Shown here piece by piece: positions 13,392 through 14,375 of a stretch of 14,375 nucleotides of DNA. How positions within the stretch are numbered: position 1 is the stretch's first letter; the number at the start of each line of letters is the position of its first letter. Position numbers and translations under genes: made by a program. This DNA comes from JACDAE01 sp963717195 (GTDB lineage Bacteria; Chloroflexota; Ktedonobacteria; Ktedonobacterales; Ktedonobacteraceae): the NCBI GenBank assembly GCA_963717195.1, contig CAVQVR010000004.1, positions 1 to 14,375 of the forward strand, read 5' to 3'. A model generated the notes under the pieces. The model was not told the origin of the DNA. It saw only the letters and a list, made by a program, of their open reading frames with translations, and did not search any database.

Positions 13392-14084
13392 TCACACCAC
13401 AAGTTTCCCGTCCTTTAAGAACAGCGTATCATCAATCCACACCTCACCATTCGTCCGCAGATCACAGATCATGTCCCAATGGAGCGCGGAATGATTTAAC
13501 CCACCAGTCTCAGGATAACTATTTCCCAGCGCCAGGTGTACGGTTCCACCCATTTTCTCATCGAAAAGGATATTCTGAGTGCCCCGTGTGACACGCATAT
13601 TATTGCCAAACGCAAATTCTCCCAGGTAGCGTGCCCCATTATCCAGCTCCAGCATCTGCAAAAGATAGTCCTGCCCCTGGCGCGCCGTGGCCTCTGTTAC
13701 CTTGCCATCACGAAATACCAGCCGTATACCTTCAACCCCACGCCCATCATACGTCGAGGGGATATCATACTGAATCACGCCGTTCGCACTATTTTCGACT
13801 GGACCCGTAAAAAACTCACCACTTGGAAAATTGCGCTTGCCATCGCTATTAATAAAGATACGGTCCTCAATCGAGAGCGTCAGATCGGTGCCTTCGCCCA
13901 GAATATGCACCTGTTTATGTCCTTTCAGCCAATCAACAAAGCGTTGCTGCTGTACCGATAGTTCGCGCCAACGTGCAACTGGATCAGGATCATTCAGCAA
14001 GCAGACATCAAAGACAAACTCCTCGAATTCATGTAGAGACATATTGCTATCCTGTGCGTAAGCTACGGTAGGGTAGAGCGTCAA
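13392..14084 (-). CDS. M29 aminopeptidase, C-terminal part (frameshifted)
   Basis: M29 (thermophilic, AmpS/AmpT-like) aminopeptidases are dimeric cytoplasmic metalloenzymes that remove N-terminal residues from peptides. This frame holds YPTVAYAQDSNMSLHEFEEF and then the metal-binding half. Visible metal-site regions are FPSGEFFTGP, YLGEFAFGNN, FDEKMGGTVHLALGN and NHSALHWDMICDL, holding the glutamate, histidine and aspartate ligands expected in the family. The true frame picks up at the TTG codon 14082-14084, directly after the N-terminal frame breaks; a start at the internal MSLHEF (14041) would lack a quarter of the enzyme. It ends with VWIDDTLFLKDGKLVV, normal for the family. It is continuous with the next entry if one base is restored. 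Confidence 0.85.
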   Translation of the reverse strand: MTLYPTVAYAQDSNMSLHEFEEFVFDVCLLNDPDPVARWRELSVQQQRFVDWLKGHKQVHILGEGTDLTLSIEDRIFINSDGKRNFPSGEFFTGPVENSANGVIQYDIPSTYDGRGVEGIRLVFRDGKVTEATARQGQDYLLQMLELDNGARYLGEFAFGNNMRVTRGTQNILFDEKMGGTVHLALGNSYPETGGLNHSALHWDMICDLRTNGEVWIDDTLFLKDGKLVV

Positions 14085-14375
14085 CTCCAGCGAAAATCTC
14101 CTTGTTGTTCGCGCTGATGTACTTGCTGCCATGCCCCACGACTGGCCTGTCTCCGTAGTGCTGCTCGTGCTGGATCGACGTTGCTGAGTGCCTTCGTATT
14201 GCTGCTCGACAGAATGTGTAGCCTGGCGTCTATCTGTTGCGCTATGACATTTTGTACAGGAGATGCCCATGTCAGTTGTGCGTTGTTGCCCTCGCGCAAC
14301 AGGATTTCGTCCAGGCTCTCTGCATTGATCATTGGTAATGGATGGGCACCCGCTCGTAAGACTTCACGATACACG
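14081..14375 (-). CDS. M29 aminopeptidase, N-terminal part (cut at window edge, frameshifted)
   Basis: This frame encodes the N-terminal domain of the same aminopeptidase: YREVLRAGAHPLPMI, then LLREGNNAQLTWASP, IDARLHILSSSNTKALSNVDP and, at the end, GDFRWS. These match the conserved first third of M29 enzymes. Judging by the family's usual length of about 370-410 residues, roughly 40 residues lie beyond the window. The frame ends at TGA (14083-14081) immediately after GDFRWS. Adding one T to the coding strand there (AGT TGA to AGT TTG A) gives an unbroken GDFRWSLTLYPTVAYAQ. Confidence 0.82.
   Translation of the reverse strand, partial: VYREVLRAGAHPLPMINAESLDEILLREGNNAQLTWASPVQNVIAQQIDARLHILSSSNTKALSNVDPARAALRRQASRGAWQQVHQREQQGDFRWS

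Overview
This 14.4-kb window looks like ordinary chromosomal DNA from a soil-type Chloroflexota bacterium, most likely class Ktedonobacteria. That placement is an inference from three things: the gene families and their combination (a MurJ and an LCP protein that both carry long Pro/Gln-rich cytoplasmic tails, a pseudokinase-FHA protein, and CO-dehydrogenase-type maturation genes), the moderate base composition, and the absence of phage or plasmid genes. No tRNA, rRNA, CRISPR array, transposase or prophage gene was seen.

Layout. (1) 1-2289, minus strand: the 5' part of a family-2 glycosyltransferase whose N-terminus resembles the C-terminal domain of cysteinyl-tRNA synthetase, with its own promoter and a leader of about 230 nt. 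Next comes a mannose-1-phosphate guanylyltransferase (manC) ending in a near-perfect intrinsic terminator. (2) 2605-6005, plus strand: murJ, the lipid II flippase, with a cytoplasmic N-terminal extension of about 230 residues and an apparent one-base frameshift, followed 15 bp later by homoserine dehydrogenase (hom, form without an ACT domain). (3) 6000-9039, minus strand: a pseudokinase-FHA protein whose stop codon interlocks with that of hom, an intergenic region holding a large imperfect inverted repeat, and an LCP (LytR-CpsA-Psr) wall-polymer ligase. (4) 9180-12570, minus strand: a tight four-gene operon in the order MoxR-type AAA+ ATPase (coxD), CoxE-type VWA protein, small XdhC/CoxI protein, and larger XdhC protein with a Rossmann domain. 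This is the maturation module for CO dehydrogenase or a related molybdenum hydroxylase, without structural genes in view. (5) 12758-14375, minus strand: an unrecognised four-helix membrane protein and an M29 aminopeptidase that is cut by the window edge and also carries an apparent one-base frameshift.

How the genes fit together. manC, the glycosyltransferase, MurJ and the LCP protein all bear on the cell envelope: activated sugar supply, glycosyl transfer, lipid II flipping, and attachment of polymers to the wall. The pseudokinase-FHA protein next to MurJ recalls the mycobacterial MviN-FhaA system and is the most interesting functional hypothesis here. The cox-like operon is functionally separate. 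Both frameshifts are repaired by adding a single T to a short T run of the coding strand in an otherwise well-conserved gene, so sequencing or assembly error is as likely as true gene decay.
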